Position numbers and translations under genes: made by a program. This document shows positions 55,225 through 63,351 of a stretch of 64,000 nucleotides of DNA, one piece after another. Origin of the DNA: Neotamlana laminarinivorans (GTDB lineage Bacteria > Bacteroidota > Bacteroidia > Flavobacteriales > Flavobacteriaceae); assembly GCF_020523925.1 (NCBI RefSeq), contig NZ_JAJAPW010000003.1, positions 372,001 to 436,000 on the forward strand, given 5' to 3'. The notes beneath the pieces were generated by a model. It saw nothing but the letters and a program-made list of their open reading frames with translations, was not told the DNA's origin and made no database searches. The first letter of the stretch is position 1, and each line of letters begins with the position of its first letter.

Positions 55225-56271
55225 ATGAAAAAAGAAATCTTAATAATTTTAGGATGGATTGTTGTGGTAGGGTGTTCTTCAAATAATATTAACGCAGTTT
55301 ACGAGCCAATTTATTTGGAGGTAGAACAGCCAGCAAACTTTCCAGAAATATCCTATAACTTAGATAATAACCCTGTTACCGAAGCGGGTTTCGAGTTGGG
55401 TAAAAGTTTATTTTATGAGGGTAAGTTATCAGCCAACGATGCTATTCCATGCGCTTTTTGCCATGAACAGGCCTTTGCTTTTACACACCACGGGCATACC
55501 GTAAGCCATGGTGTAAATGGAGGTATTGGTACAAGAAATGCCCAACCCATACAAAACTTAGCATACCAAACCGAGTTTATGTGGGATGGTGCAGCTTCTC
55601 ATCTAGATTTACAACCAGTTATACCCATAACAAGTGAGTTGGAAATGGGAGAAACTATAAGTAATGTTATAGCGAAATTACAAACTGATAGTTATTATCA
55701 AAGTCAATTTACAAAAGCTTTTGAAGACGGCGAGATAAACAGCGAAAACTTACTTAAAGCTTTGTCTCAATTTATGGTAATGATGGTGTCTTCTAACTCA
55801 ACATACGACAAATATATAAGGAATGAAGACAATGTAACTTTAACCGATATTGAGTTAGATGGTTTAGCAACTTTTAATAATAAATGTGCTACTTGCCATG
55901 CAACAGATTTATTTACAGACCATAGTTATAGAAATAATGGTTTATCTATAAACCCAAGTTTAAATGATGAAGGTAGATATGCCGTATTTGAAAACCCAGA
56001 CGACCTGTACAAATTTAAGGTTCCTAGCCTTCGTAATGTTGCAGTATCAGGGCCTTATATGCATGATGGAAGGTTTTCTACCTTAGAAGCTGTACTTACT
56101 TTTTATGATTCGGGTATGACAGATAACGGAAATGTAGATGCTGTTTTTAGTAGAGAAGACGGTACATTGGGTATTACACTTTTCGATTACGAAAAAGAAA
56201 GCATAGTCGCTTTTTTAAACACATTAACAGATGAAGAATTTTTAACAGATGAACGATTTTCAGAATATTAA
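55225..56271 (+). CDS. MbnH/MauG-like diheme cytochrome c peroxidase
   Basis: 348 residues with a lipoprotein-type N-terminus (VVVGCSS). Two heme sites are present: C76-AFCH and C221-ATCH, with W120 (FMWDG) in the position of the inter-heme tryptophan of this superfamily. GPYMHDGRFSTLEAV is near the end. Adjacency to the MbnP-like gene marks it as MbnH-like rather than an ordinary peroxidase; it would use peroxide or O2 to oxidise a Trp in its partner (inference). The 3' end overlaps the next gene by 23 bp. Confidence 0.85.
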   Translation: MKKEILIILGWIVVVGCSSNNINAVYEPIYLEVEQPANFPEISYNLDNNPVTEAGFELGKSLFYEGKLSANDAIPCAFCHEQAFAFTHHGHTVSHGVNGGIGTRNAQPIQNLAYQTEFMWDGAASHLDLQPVIPITSELEMGETISNVIAKLQTDSYYQSQFTKAFEDGEINSENLLKALSQFMVMMVSSNSTYDKYIRNEDNVTLTDIELDGLATFNNKCATCHATDLFTDHSYRNNGLSINPSLNDEGRYAVFENPDDLYKFKVPSLRNVAVSGPYMHDGRFSTLEAVLTFYDSGMTDNGNVDAVFSREDGTLGITLFDYEKESIVAFLNTLTDEEFLTDERFSEY

Positions 56272-57238
56272 AGTAATAGCTTGTTTCTTATTATTTGCAA
56301 TAGTTTTTAGGGCTACCGCTGTAGCTTCAGAGATAGACCCTCCATTTAAATCATCAAGCTATTTTGATTATGATTGCGATTTATGCAGTTGTTCAACCGG
56401 TAGTGGTAGTTTTGGTTTTGGTACCTTGAATAATTCTAATTTTATTGGTTTGCGTTATATAAACCAAAGCTTCGAATCCAGAAATGGGGTGTTTTCAAAC
56501 TCACCAGTAAGTAAAGAAACGTTTAATACATATCAATTATGGGCACAAATACCTGTTAGTAATAAGTTTTATGTTACAGCTAATTTACCATATCAAGATT
56601 TAAATAGAACCTTTCAAGGGGATAGCGAAACTATAAATGGTATTGGTGATGCTAGTGTTATAGCTTGGTTTAAATTACCTTTTTACAAAAAAGATTCTAA
56701 TTTTGAAATGAAAGATATGGAACGGGAAGTTTCAGGACATAGTCTACAATTTGGTTTAGGGATTAAGTTGCCAACAGGGAATTTTGAAGAAGCTTTAGCA
56801 GATAATGTAAATCCTGGTTTTCAAGTAGGAACGGGTAGTTTTGATGGTATTTTTTCTCTAGGTTATAATTTCGGGGTAGATAAAATAGGAGTGAATACAA
56901 TATTAACCTATTATTTAAAAGGTGAAAATAAAAATGAATACCAGTTTGGTAATCAATTTAGTTATTCAGCAAAAGTATACTCAGTATTTTCAGGAGAGCG
57001 TTATGCGGTAATGCCGTTTTTAGGCTTATCGGGCGATGTATATAACAAGATTAAACAATATAACGAAACTTTAAGCAATACAGAGGGGGATATTGTTAAT
57101 ACATCAATAGGAGCAGAAGTGCCTTATAAAAAATGTATTTTAGGTTTTAGTTACACTTTGCCTGTTTCACAAGATTTATTTGGAGGAAATGTAAAATCGA
57201 AAAACAGGCTTTCTGTATATTTAAATTATGCCTTGTAG
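56249..57238 (+). CDS. Outer-membrane barrel-like protein with N-terminal CxxCxC motif
   Basis: 329 residues. The signal peptide ends near AVAS, then the mature N-terminus carries CDLCSCSTG, a compact cysteine cluster. The rest alternates strands typical of an outer-membrane barrel (NFIGLRYIN, FYVTANLPYQDL, SLQFGLGIKLPTG, a final AL end). It overlaps the mbnH-like gene by 23 bp, so it is the last member of the operon. The Cys cluster suggests binding or passage of a metal, possibly copper; this is inference. The gene ends 2 bp from the convergent oxyR stop. Confidence 0.75.
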   Translation: MNDFQNIKVIACFLLFAIVFRATAVASEIDPPFKSSSYFDYDCDLCSCSTGSGSFGFGTLNNSNFIGLRYINQSFESRNGVFSNSPVSKETFNTYQLWAQIPVSNKFYVTANLPYQDLNRTFQGDSETINGIGDASVIAWFKLPFYKKDSNFEMKDMEREVSGHSLQFGLGIKLPTGNFEEALADNVNPGFQVGTGSFDGIFSLGYNFGVDKIGVNTILTYYLKGENKNEYQFGNQFSYSAKVYSVFSGERYAVMPFLGLSGDVYNKIKQYNETLSNTEGDIVNTSIGAEVPYKKCILGFSYTLPVSQDLFGGNVKSKNRLSVYLNYAL

Positions 57239-57240
57239 GT

Positions 57241-58182
57241 TTATTTTTTATTAATGGGGCTAATTATTTTAACATCCTGAAATGCAATGGCCCCTCTTAC
57301 AATGCCTGTTATTACATCTTGAATAGATTGGATAATTTGCATTTTAAGTTCACTTTTATGGTAAATAATACTTACTTCTCGTGCTGGTGAAGGTTCGCTA
57401 AAATAATGTAAGTTTTGTTTGTCTGTTTCTCTAACATCAAGTGTGTGCAAATAGGGTAATAAGGTCATGCCTAAACCTTCATTAGATAGTTTTATTAAAG
57501 TTTCAATGCTCCCACTTTCTAATTGAAACTCATCATCAGAGTGGTTTTTAAACACTTTACATAAATTAAGTACACCTTCTCTAAAACAATGTCCATCTTC
57601 AAGTAAAAGCATATCATCTAAATCTAATTCTGCAATGTCTATTTTTTTAGTTCCAAAAAGCCTATGCCCATTAGGTATGTAGCAAACAAATGGTTCATAA
57701 AATAAAGGGCGTTCTTTTATGTTTTCTTCCTCAAGAGGTGTTGCTGCAATAGCTGCATCTAAATGTCCTTCGTTAATGCGGGTAATTATTTCGTCTGTAG
57801 TAAGTTCTTCAATTTTAAGTTTAACTTTTGGATGTTTTTTTATAAAAGTTTTTAAAAACATTGGTAAAAGTGTAGGCATAACAGTAGGTATAATACCTAA
57901 TTTAAACTCGCCTCCAATAAATCCTTTTTGCTGATCTACAATATCTTGAATACGGTACGATTCGTTTACTATATTTCTTGCTTGTGTGACTATTTTTTTT
58001 CCTACTTCAGTTAATTCAATAGGTTTTTTGCTTCTGTCAAAAATTTGAACATCAAGTTCGTCTTCAAGTTTTTGTATTTGCATACTTAATGTAGGCTGTG
58101 TTACAAAACATTTTTCTGCAGCTTTAGTGAAGTTTTGATTTTCTGCAACAGCTAAAACATAGTATAATTGGGTAATAGTCAT
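57241..58182 (-). CDS. oxyR: LysR-type peroxide regulator OxyR
   Basis: 313 residues. The N-terminal winged helix-turn-helix has FTKAAEKCFVTQPTLSMQI. The regulatory domain keeps the redox pair C199 and C208 in EDGHCFREGVLNLC at the same numbering as E. coli OxyR. It would switch on peroxide-defence genes when the pair oxidises. It is divergent from dps and convergent with the MbnP/MbnH-like operon. Confidence 0.95.
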   Translation of the reverse strand: MTITQLYYVLAVAENQNFTKAAEKCFVTQPTLSMQIQKLEDELDVQIFDRSKKPIELTEVGKKIVTQARNIVNESYRIQDIVDQQKGFIGGEFKLGIIPTVMPTLLPMFLKTFIKKHPKVKLKIEELTTDEIITRINEGHLDAAIAATPLEEENIKERPLFYEPFVCYIPNGHRLFGTKKIDIAELDLDDMLLLEDGHCFREGVLNLCKVFKNHSDDEFQLESGSIETLIKLSNEGLGMTLLPYLHTLDVRETDKQNLHYFSEPSPAREVSIIYHKSELKMQIIQSIQDVITGIVRGAIAFQDVKIISPINKK

Positions 58183-58254
58183 TTATATCAATTTAGGCTA
58201 TAAAAATATAAAAACTATCAATAAAATTTATATGTAAAAGGGATAAATATGTAG

Positions 58255-58262
58255 TAAATTTG
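58255..58262 (+). promoter_or_regulatory. TAnnTTTG -7 element for dps
   Basis: TAAATTTG is an exact match, 26-33 nt upstream of the dps ATG, in the gap with oxyR. An OxyR site would be expected upstream of it. Confidence 0.6.
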
Positions 58263-58287
58263 TAAGTATAACAAAAGCACATAAAAT

Positions 58288-58767
58288 ATGACACTCAATA
58301 GTATAGGTTTAGATACCGAAAAAACAAAAGCACTAGCAAACGATTTAAATCAACTGTTAGCTAATTTCCAAATTTATTATCAAAATTTAAGAGGTATACA
58401 TTGGAATATTAAAGGGAAGCGATTTTTTGATTTACACGCTAAATTTGAAGAATTATATACCGATGCTAATGTAAAGGTTGATGAAATTGCAGAACGTATA
58501 TTAACTTTAGGTGAAACGCCACTACATACGTTTGAAGATTATTCTAAAAACGGAAAGGTACCTGTTGGAAAAAACATCTCTCAAGATGAAAAAGCAGTAC
58601 AGTTAATTGTAGATTCGTTAAGCGAATTATTAAAAATTGAAAGAGCACTTTTAGAAAAGGCTGGTGATGCTAACGATGAAGGAACAAGCTCAATGATGAG
58701 TGATTTTATTACAGAGCAAGAAAAAACAGTTTGGATGATGAAAGCTTGGTTAAGTGAAACTGTTTAA
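58288..58767 (+). CDS. dps: DNA-protecting ferritin Dps
   Basis: 159 residues, four-helix ferritin-like fold. The ferroxidase ligands H38, H50, D65 and E69 sit in the Dps spacing (IHWNIKG, FFDLHAKFEELY, VDEIAERIL). It stores iron and detoxifies peroxide while shielding DNA. It is divergent from oxyR, so peroxide control is likely. Confidence 0.96.
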   Translation: MTLNSIGLDTEKTKALANDLNQLLANFQIYYQNLRGIHWNIKGKRFFDLHAKFEELYTDANVKVDEIAERILTLGETPLHTFEDYSKNGKVPVGKNISQDEKAVQLIVDSLSELLKIERALLEKAGDANDEGTSSMMSDFITEQEKTVWMMKAWLSETV

Positions 58768-58801
58768 AAATATTTAGTTTTAATTAAAGTTGGTTAATAG
58801 C

Positions 58802-58847
58802 AAAAAACGCAATCGCCTATATTATTTAGGTTTGGTTGCGTTTTTTT
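58802..58847. terminator. Bidirectional terminator between dps and the LytTR regulator
   Basis: AAAACGCAA pairs with TTGCGTTTT, with an inner GCCT/AGG segment. A and T tracts lie on both sides. It serves both convergent genes. Confidence 0.85.
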
Positions 58848-59565
58848 ATCCATCAATTCGTTTTATAAAGTCGTTTTTGTAGCTAATGCCTATAGGAATC
58901 CATTTATCATCGATTATTATTCTATTACGTTGTACGGATTGTATATGGTTTATTGAAACGATATAGGATTTGTGTACACGAATAAAATTTTCTTGACTTA
59001 ATTTTTCTTCGAAGTTTTTTAGGCTATTTAGTGTTAAAATGGGTTTTGCTGCTTTGGTATGAATTTTTATGTAATCTTTTAAGCCTTCAATATATTTAAT
59101 ATCGTTAATATTTACTTTAATATTTTCGTATTCAGATTTTACAAAAATAAAAGGTTCTAAATTTGTTACAGGTTTATTAATTATAGTTGTAGTGTTTACA
59201 GGTTGTTTATCTGTAATTAATCCATGTGCGCGTTTTGCTGCTTTTAAAAATCTATGATAAGGAATTGGTTTTACAAGATAATCGATAGCGTTTAAGTTGA
59301 AGCCTTCAACAGCATACTGTGAGTAGGCAGTTGTAAATATAAAATGGGGTGTGTACTCTAAAGATTTTATAATGTCTATACCCGAAAAATTAGGCATTTC
59401 AATATCTGTAAAAATTAAATCTATTTTTTGTTCGTGTAATATATTTGTGGCTTCAAAACCATTAGAGCATGATGCTACTAAATTTAAAAAGGAAATATTA
59501 GATATAAAATCTTCTAGCAATTCTAATGCTAAAGGTTCATCATCTATAATTATACAAGAAATCAT
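58846..59565 (-). CDS. LytTR-family response regulator
   Basis: 239 residues. The receiver domain has the acidic IIIDDEP, the phospho-Asp in IFTDIEMPNFSG and the KP in LVKPIPY. The C-terminal LytTR DNA-binding domain has FIFVKSEYENIKVN and FIRVHKSYIVSINHIQ. It overlaps the kinase gene by 4 bp (ATGA), so translation is coupled. Confidence 0.95.
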   Translation of the reverse strand: MISCIIIDDEPLALELLEDFISNISFLNLVASCSNGFEATNILHEQKIDLIFTDIEMPNFSGIDIIKSLEYTPHFIFTTAYSQYAVEGFNLNAIDYLVKPIPYHRFLKAAKRAHGLITDKQPVNTTTIINKPVTNLEPFIFVKSEYENIKVNINDIKYIEGLKDYIKIHTKAAKPILTLNSLKNFEEKLSQENFIRVHKSYIVSINHIQSVQRNRIIIDDKWIPIGISYKNDFIKRIDG

Positions 59566-60596
59566 AACTTTTTTAGTTTTAAAGTTAGGTTTACTTCATA
59601 ACTATGGTTGTCGTTTTTAATGTCTATGGTGTGTTGGTTTGGATAAAGTAAATTTAATCTATTTTTTATGTTTACCAGCCCAATTCCAGAATTTTCTGAT
59701 TTTTGTTGTAAATGCGATACAGTATTGTAAACGTAAAGTTTTAAAACTTCGTCTTCAATATCTAATTTTATGGTAACATTTGTGCGTCCTTTAAAATCGG
59801 TACCATATTTAAAGGCATTTTCTATAAACGAAATAAGTATTAGCGGTACTATGTTGTATTTTAAATTACCACGAATATTTACTTTTACGTTGCTAGAGTC
59901 TTTTAAACGTAATAGTTGTAAAGAAATATAATTTTTAATATAATCTACTTCACGTTCTAAAGGTACAGATTCCTTATTGGCTTCATAAATCATATATCGC
60001 ATTAAATCTGATAGGATAACAATGGCATTTGTGGTGTCTTTAGATTGTTTATTAGCTAAAGAATAAATACTGTTTAATGAGTTGAATAAAAAATGAGGAT
60101 TTAGTTGCGCTTTTAAAAACGAAAGTTCAGAATTTACACGTTGAGATTCGATTTCAACACGCTTTTTTTCTGATTTAAACCACTCAATACCTAACCTTAT
60201 ACTTGTGCTTAACGCAAACATGAGTAATAAAATTCCGCCTGATGGAAAAAATCCACGAAAGTGTAATAAAAAAGGAGCAGGTTTAGGTGGTTTTATACTG
60301 GTGTTTATATTGGGGTCTATAGGTCTTGGAGCTATTTCTTCCAGCAAAAATGTAAACAAAAAACAGAATACGAAGGTTACCAGAAAAAACAAAGGGATTT
60401 TTTTGTTAAGTAATAGGTTGGGTACAAAAAGATTATAATTTAAATAAAATGCTATAATTATAATTATAGAGCGTATTATAAAATCTAGCGGAAGAGTTCC
60501 TATTTTTAAATAAATTTGGCTAGAACTAGAAACTAAAAATACCATCCATATTAAAATATGTATTATGGCAGGGGGAATTTTTTTTAAATTAATCAA
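59562..60596 (-). CDS. LytS-like sensor histidine kinase
   Basis: 344 residues. Four membrane helices lie in the N-terminal part. The His_kinase domain has LKAQLNPHFLFNSLNSIYSL (phospho-His in the NPHFLFN), then a HATPase with VPLILISFIENAFKYG and SGIGLVNIKNRL. The start is TTG; the upstream frame closes at a stop, and no ATG occurs before the first helix. It pairs with the LytTR regulator and probably reports on a membrane or cell-wall state. Confidence 0.92.
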   Translation of the reverse strand: MINLKKIPPAIIHILIWMVFLVSSSSQIYLKIGTLPLDFIIRSIIIIIAFYLNYNLFVPNLLLNKKIPLFFLVTFVFCFLFTFLLEEIAPRPIDPNINTSIKPPKPAPFLLHFRGFFPSGGILLLMFALSTSIRLGIEWFKSEKKRVEIESQRVNSELSFLKAQLNPHFLFNSLNSIYSLANKQSKDTTNAIVILSDLMRYMIYEANKESVPLEREVDYIKNYISLQLLRLKDSSNVKVNIRGNLKYNIVPLILISFIENAFKYGTDFKGRTNVTIKLDIEDEVLKLYVYNTVSHLQQKSENSGIGLVNIKNRLNLLYPNQHTIDIKNDNHSYEVNLTLKLKKL

Positions 60597-60650
60597 AATC
60601 TAAAAATTAGAACAAGAAAAGGTTATTAAACTATGATAAAATAAAGGGTA

Positions 60651-60706
60651 AAAAAAAGTTGAGTTTGGACTTGATTGTGAGTATAACTCTTATCCAAAAC
60701 TCAACC
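60651..60706 (-). terminator. Terminator after the Kelch lipoprotein gene
   Basis: On the minus strand GTTGAGTTTTGGA (60693-60705) pairs with TCCAAACTCAAC (60658-60669) across a long loop, then eight T's follow. Confidence 0.8.
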
Positions 60707-60737
60707 TTTATATTAAAATCAGATTAATTGTTTTTAA

Positions 60738-61721
60738 TTAATCATCTTCATCTTCTAATTCATCTGGTCTAAATTCCCAAACATCATCAAAATAAAAACT
60801 ACTACTTCTTCCCATTAAAACATACGCTTTGGTGTCAAAGCTAAATGCAGAAGCGTCTTGTCTTGCAGAACCTTCAAAGTTTGGCATTTCATCCCAAGTA
60901 TCTGTTGCAGGATCATATTCCCAACATTCTGTAGTTAAAGCACCTTGTAAACCAGTGGCAAAATAACCTAAACCGTTTAAAGAGAAACCAGCTGTACTAG
61001 AGAAGATAATATCTTCATCTAAATCATCATCATCTAAATCAGTTAATCTTGTAAAAGTAGTTCCATCAAACGAGTAAAAATCGTACTCAATAGCACCATC
61101 GTTAGTTCCTGTACCAATATAAGCTATATCGTTTATTACAAATACAGCTCCATTTTGGCGTTTTTCTCCACCAAAACCAACAACTTGTTCCCAGCTATCT
61201 GTAGTAGCATCATATCTGTAAAAATCTTTTTGTTCACTACCATCGTAACCAGTACCAACATAACCGTAACCACCAATAGCAAAACCAATCGCTCCGTATC
61301 TAGCAGTACCAGGAAAATCTGCTACTTGAGTCCAAGTGTCAGTGGTTGGGTCGTATTCCCAAAAGTCATTTAATTCATCGTTGCCATCGTAACCCGTACC
61401 AATGTATCCTTTACCGTTTAAAGCAAAACCAACAGCTCCACTACGTGCTGTTCCAGGAAAGGTTGCTTTTTCAAGCCAATAATCACCTTCAGAGTCATAT
61501 TCCCAAAGGTCAGTTAAGTAATCATCACCATCATAACCTGTAACTAAATAGCCTTTAGTACCAATAGTAAAACTAACGGCGTTTCCTCGGGAGTCACCAT
61601 CAAATGTTGAGCTTTCCACCCAGTTTCCATACTCATCAGAGTCATCGTCATTATTACAGCTTACTACAAATATTGATAAAGCCAATAATAGTAAAACTGG
61701 ATACTTTTTTGTTAATTTCAT
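60738..61721 (-). CDS. Kelch-repeat lipoprotein
   Basis: 327 residues with the lipobox VVSCN. The mature part is five or six Kelch-type blades of about 45-50 residues built on GKGYIGTGYDG, DFWEYDP and TDTWTQV, so a beta-propeller. The tail is very acidic (ELEDEDD). Gene-level repeats make the DNA itself repetitive. It is probably a surface or periplasmic binding protein; the ligand is unknown. It is upstream of and in the same direction as the LytS/LytTR pair but behind a terminator. Confidence 0.85.
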   Translation of the reverse strand: MKLTKKYPVLLLLALSIFVVSCNNDDDSDEYGNWVESSTFDGDSRGNAVSFTIGTKGYLVTGYDGDDYLTDLWEYDSEGDYWLEKATFPGTARSGAVGFALNGKGYIGTGYDGNDELNDFWEYDPTTDTWTQVADFPGTARYGAIGFAIGGYGYVGTGYDGSEQKDFYRYDATTDSWEQVVGFGGEKRQNGAVFVINDIAYIGTGTNDGAIEYDFYSFDGTTFTRLTDLDDDDLDEDIIFSSTAGFSLNGLGYFATGLQGALTTECWEYDPATDTWDEMPNFEGSARQDASAFSFDTKAYVLMGRSSSFYFDDVWEFRPDELEDEDD

Positions 61722-61984
61722 TCTTCGTTAATTTGTTTAATAAATTTTTACAATAATAGCCAATTTTTTTCGCTTAAAAAAAAGCTTTTACAAATCTAGA
61801 TTCAATAAAAGTTGCAATTACTACAAAATAGACCAATAACTAATATTTCTCTATGTTTTCGTTAAATGTATCTATAAATTTAATAAATAATCGTTTATTT
61901 GCGTTTTTAACAAATAATTTACATGTTGGTCTATGAAATAGTCAAATTAATCTATTTATACACCCACATAATTAAATATACAGA

Positions 61985-61992
61985 TATTTTTG
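61985..61992 (+). promoter_or_regulatory. TAnnTTTG -7 element for the DUF4270 gene
   Basis: TATTTTTG is an exact match, 21-28 nt upstream of the ATG at 62013. The 291-bp gap 61722-62012 is otherwise AT-rich with nothing else recognised. Confidence 0.55.
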
Positions 61993-62012
61993 GTTTTTAA
62001 AAATGCTTATAA

Positions 62013-63341
62013 ATGAGAATACTTTTTTTTAGTTGCATATCTATAATGATGTTAATTATGTCATGTTCTAGTGATGTAAACAGCTATCCTGTTGGGGAAG
62101 ATTTTATTGAAAACGATATAAATATTCAGGTAATAGACACCTTTTCAATAAAGGCAGGAACATTTAAACTAGATTCCTTAATAACTTCAAGCACTGGAAG
62201 AATACTAATTGGTAGTGCCGATGATGAAGATTTTGGGCATTTAATTTCTCAATCTTATTTTCAGGTTAGAAATTCTGATTTTTCGCTAGATGACGATGCT
62301 GTTTTCGATTCTATAGGGTTAGTTTTAAATTATGATACCTATTATTATGGAGACACCACTCGAGTACAAACATACAGAGTGCATGAAGTATTAGATTATT
62401 TTGAGCCTTACGACGATAATACAAGTTTCTATAATACTTCGGCACATTTAAGTTATGATCCGGATCCACTTGGTGAAGTGACTAAACAAGGTTTCAGACC
62501 TAATTCAACTACCGATTCTGTTTACATTCGGTTAGATGATGATTTTGGAAAGGAAATATTTGATGGTATTCAAGATAATGATATAAACACTCTAGATGAT
62601 TTATTACAAAACTTTAACGGCTTAACGGTTATCCCTGATGCTGTAGATAGCAATGTAATGGGTTTTGCTTTTTCTTCAGACACTACTATTGAGGATAACT
62701 CCAGTTTAAGAATTTATTACACATTAAAGGAGGATGACACCGACGAAGATAATGATCAAGTTTTAAGTTTTTATATAACCTCTGAAGCAGACCAATATAA
62801 TAGAATAGAATATATTAGCACAGAATTTCCTGAGTTAACAGAGCAAGATATTACATTGTCTAGCGAAGATACTAACGATGAGATTTTTGTTCAAGCTGGA
62901 ACTGGAATTTGTGCCAGAATTGAAATGCCAACCATCAGAGATTTAAATGTGTTTTCTGATGAAAGTGCTGTGCTAAATGCAGAATTAAAGTTTTTTCCTC
63001 AAATAGATAACCTTTACGATAAAGAATCTTTGGAAGAAAGCCTTTTAGTGTATATTGTAGATAGTCAAAATAGAATTATATCTCAATTAACTGATTTTGA
63101 TGGTAGTGAAGCACTAGCTTTACTTTCTGATGATGAAGACGAATTTAATGAAAACACCTATTACACAATTGATATGAGTGGTTTTGTGCAAACAATTCTA
63201 TTATCTGAAACAGATTTAGAGTATGCAATAATGATACAATTTGTAGATTATCAGCAAAAAACCGATAAAATGATTATTAAAAGTTTAGGTGATAGTTTTT
63301 CAGAAAACATTAAATTATCTGTTACCTATTTAAAATACTAA
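62013..63341 (+). CDS. DUF4270 lipoprotein
   Basis: 442 residues with the lipobox LIMSCS. The mature region has the DUF4270 arrangement: a start like VGEDFIENDINIQVIDTFSI, LIGSADDEDFGHLISQSYF, an internal SSDTTIEDNSSLRIYYTL and a C-terminal hydrophobic strand. It is a Bacteroidota outer-membrane lipoprotein of unknown function. It lies 10 bp upstream of an outer-membrane protein gene, so the two are probably co-transcribed. Confidence 0.9.
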   Translation: MRILFFSCISIMMLIMSCSSDVNSYPVGEDFIENDINIQVIDTFSIKAGTFKLDSLITSSTGRILIGSADDEDFGHLISQSYFQVRNSDFSLDDDAVFDSIGLVLNYDTYYYGDTTRVQTYRVHEVLDYFEPYDDNTSFYNTSAHLSYDPDPLGEVTKQGFRPNSTTDSVYIRLDDDFGKEIFDGIQDNDINTLDDLLQNFNGLTVIPDAVDSNVMGFAFSSDTTIEDNSSLRIYYTLKEDDTDEDNDQVLSFYITSEADQYNRIEYISTEFPELTEQDITLSSEDTNDEIFVQAGTGICARIEMPTIRDLNVFSDESAVLNAELKFFPQIDNLYDKESLEESLLVYIVDSQNRIISQLTDFDGSEALALLSDDEDEFNENTYYTIDMSGFVQTILLSETDLEYAIMIQFVDYQQKTDKMIIKSLGDSFSENIKLSVTYLKY

Positions 63342-63351
63342 ATATATTTAA

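Noticed and set aside
1778-57238. Functional link between the kynurenine cluster and possible protein-bound kynurenine in MbnP
   Set aside because: The two are nearly 50 kb apart, use kynurenine in unrelated ways, and nothing in the sequence connects them.
60738-61721. CRISPR-like repeats
   Set aside because: The repeats are coding, of about 140 bp and in frame, and encode Kelch blades.
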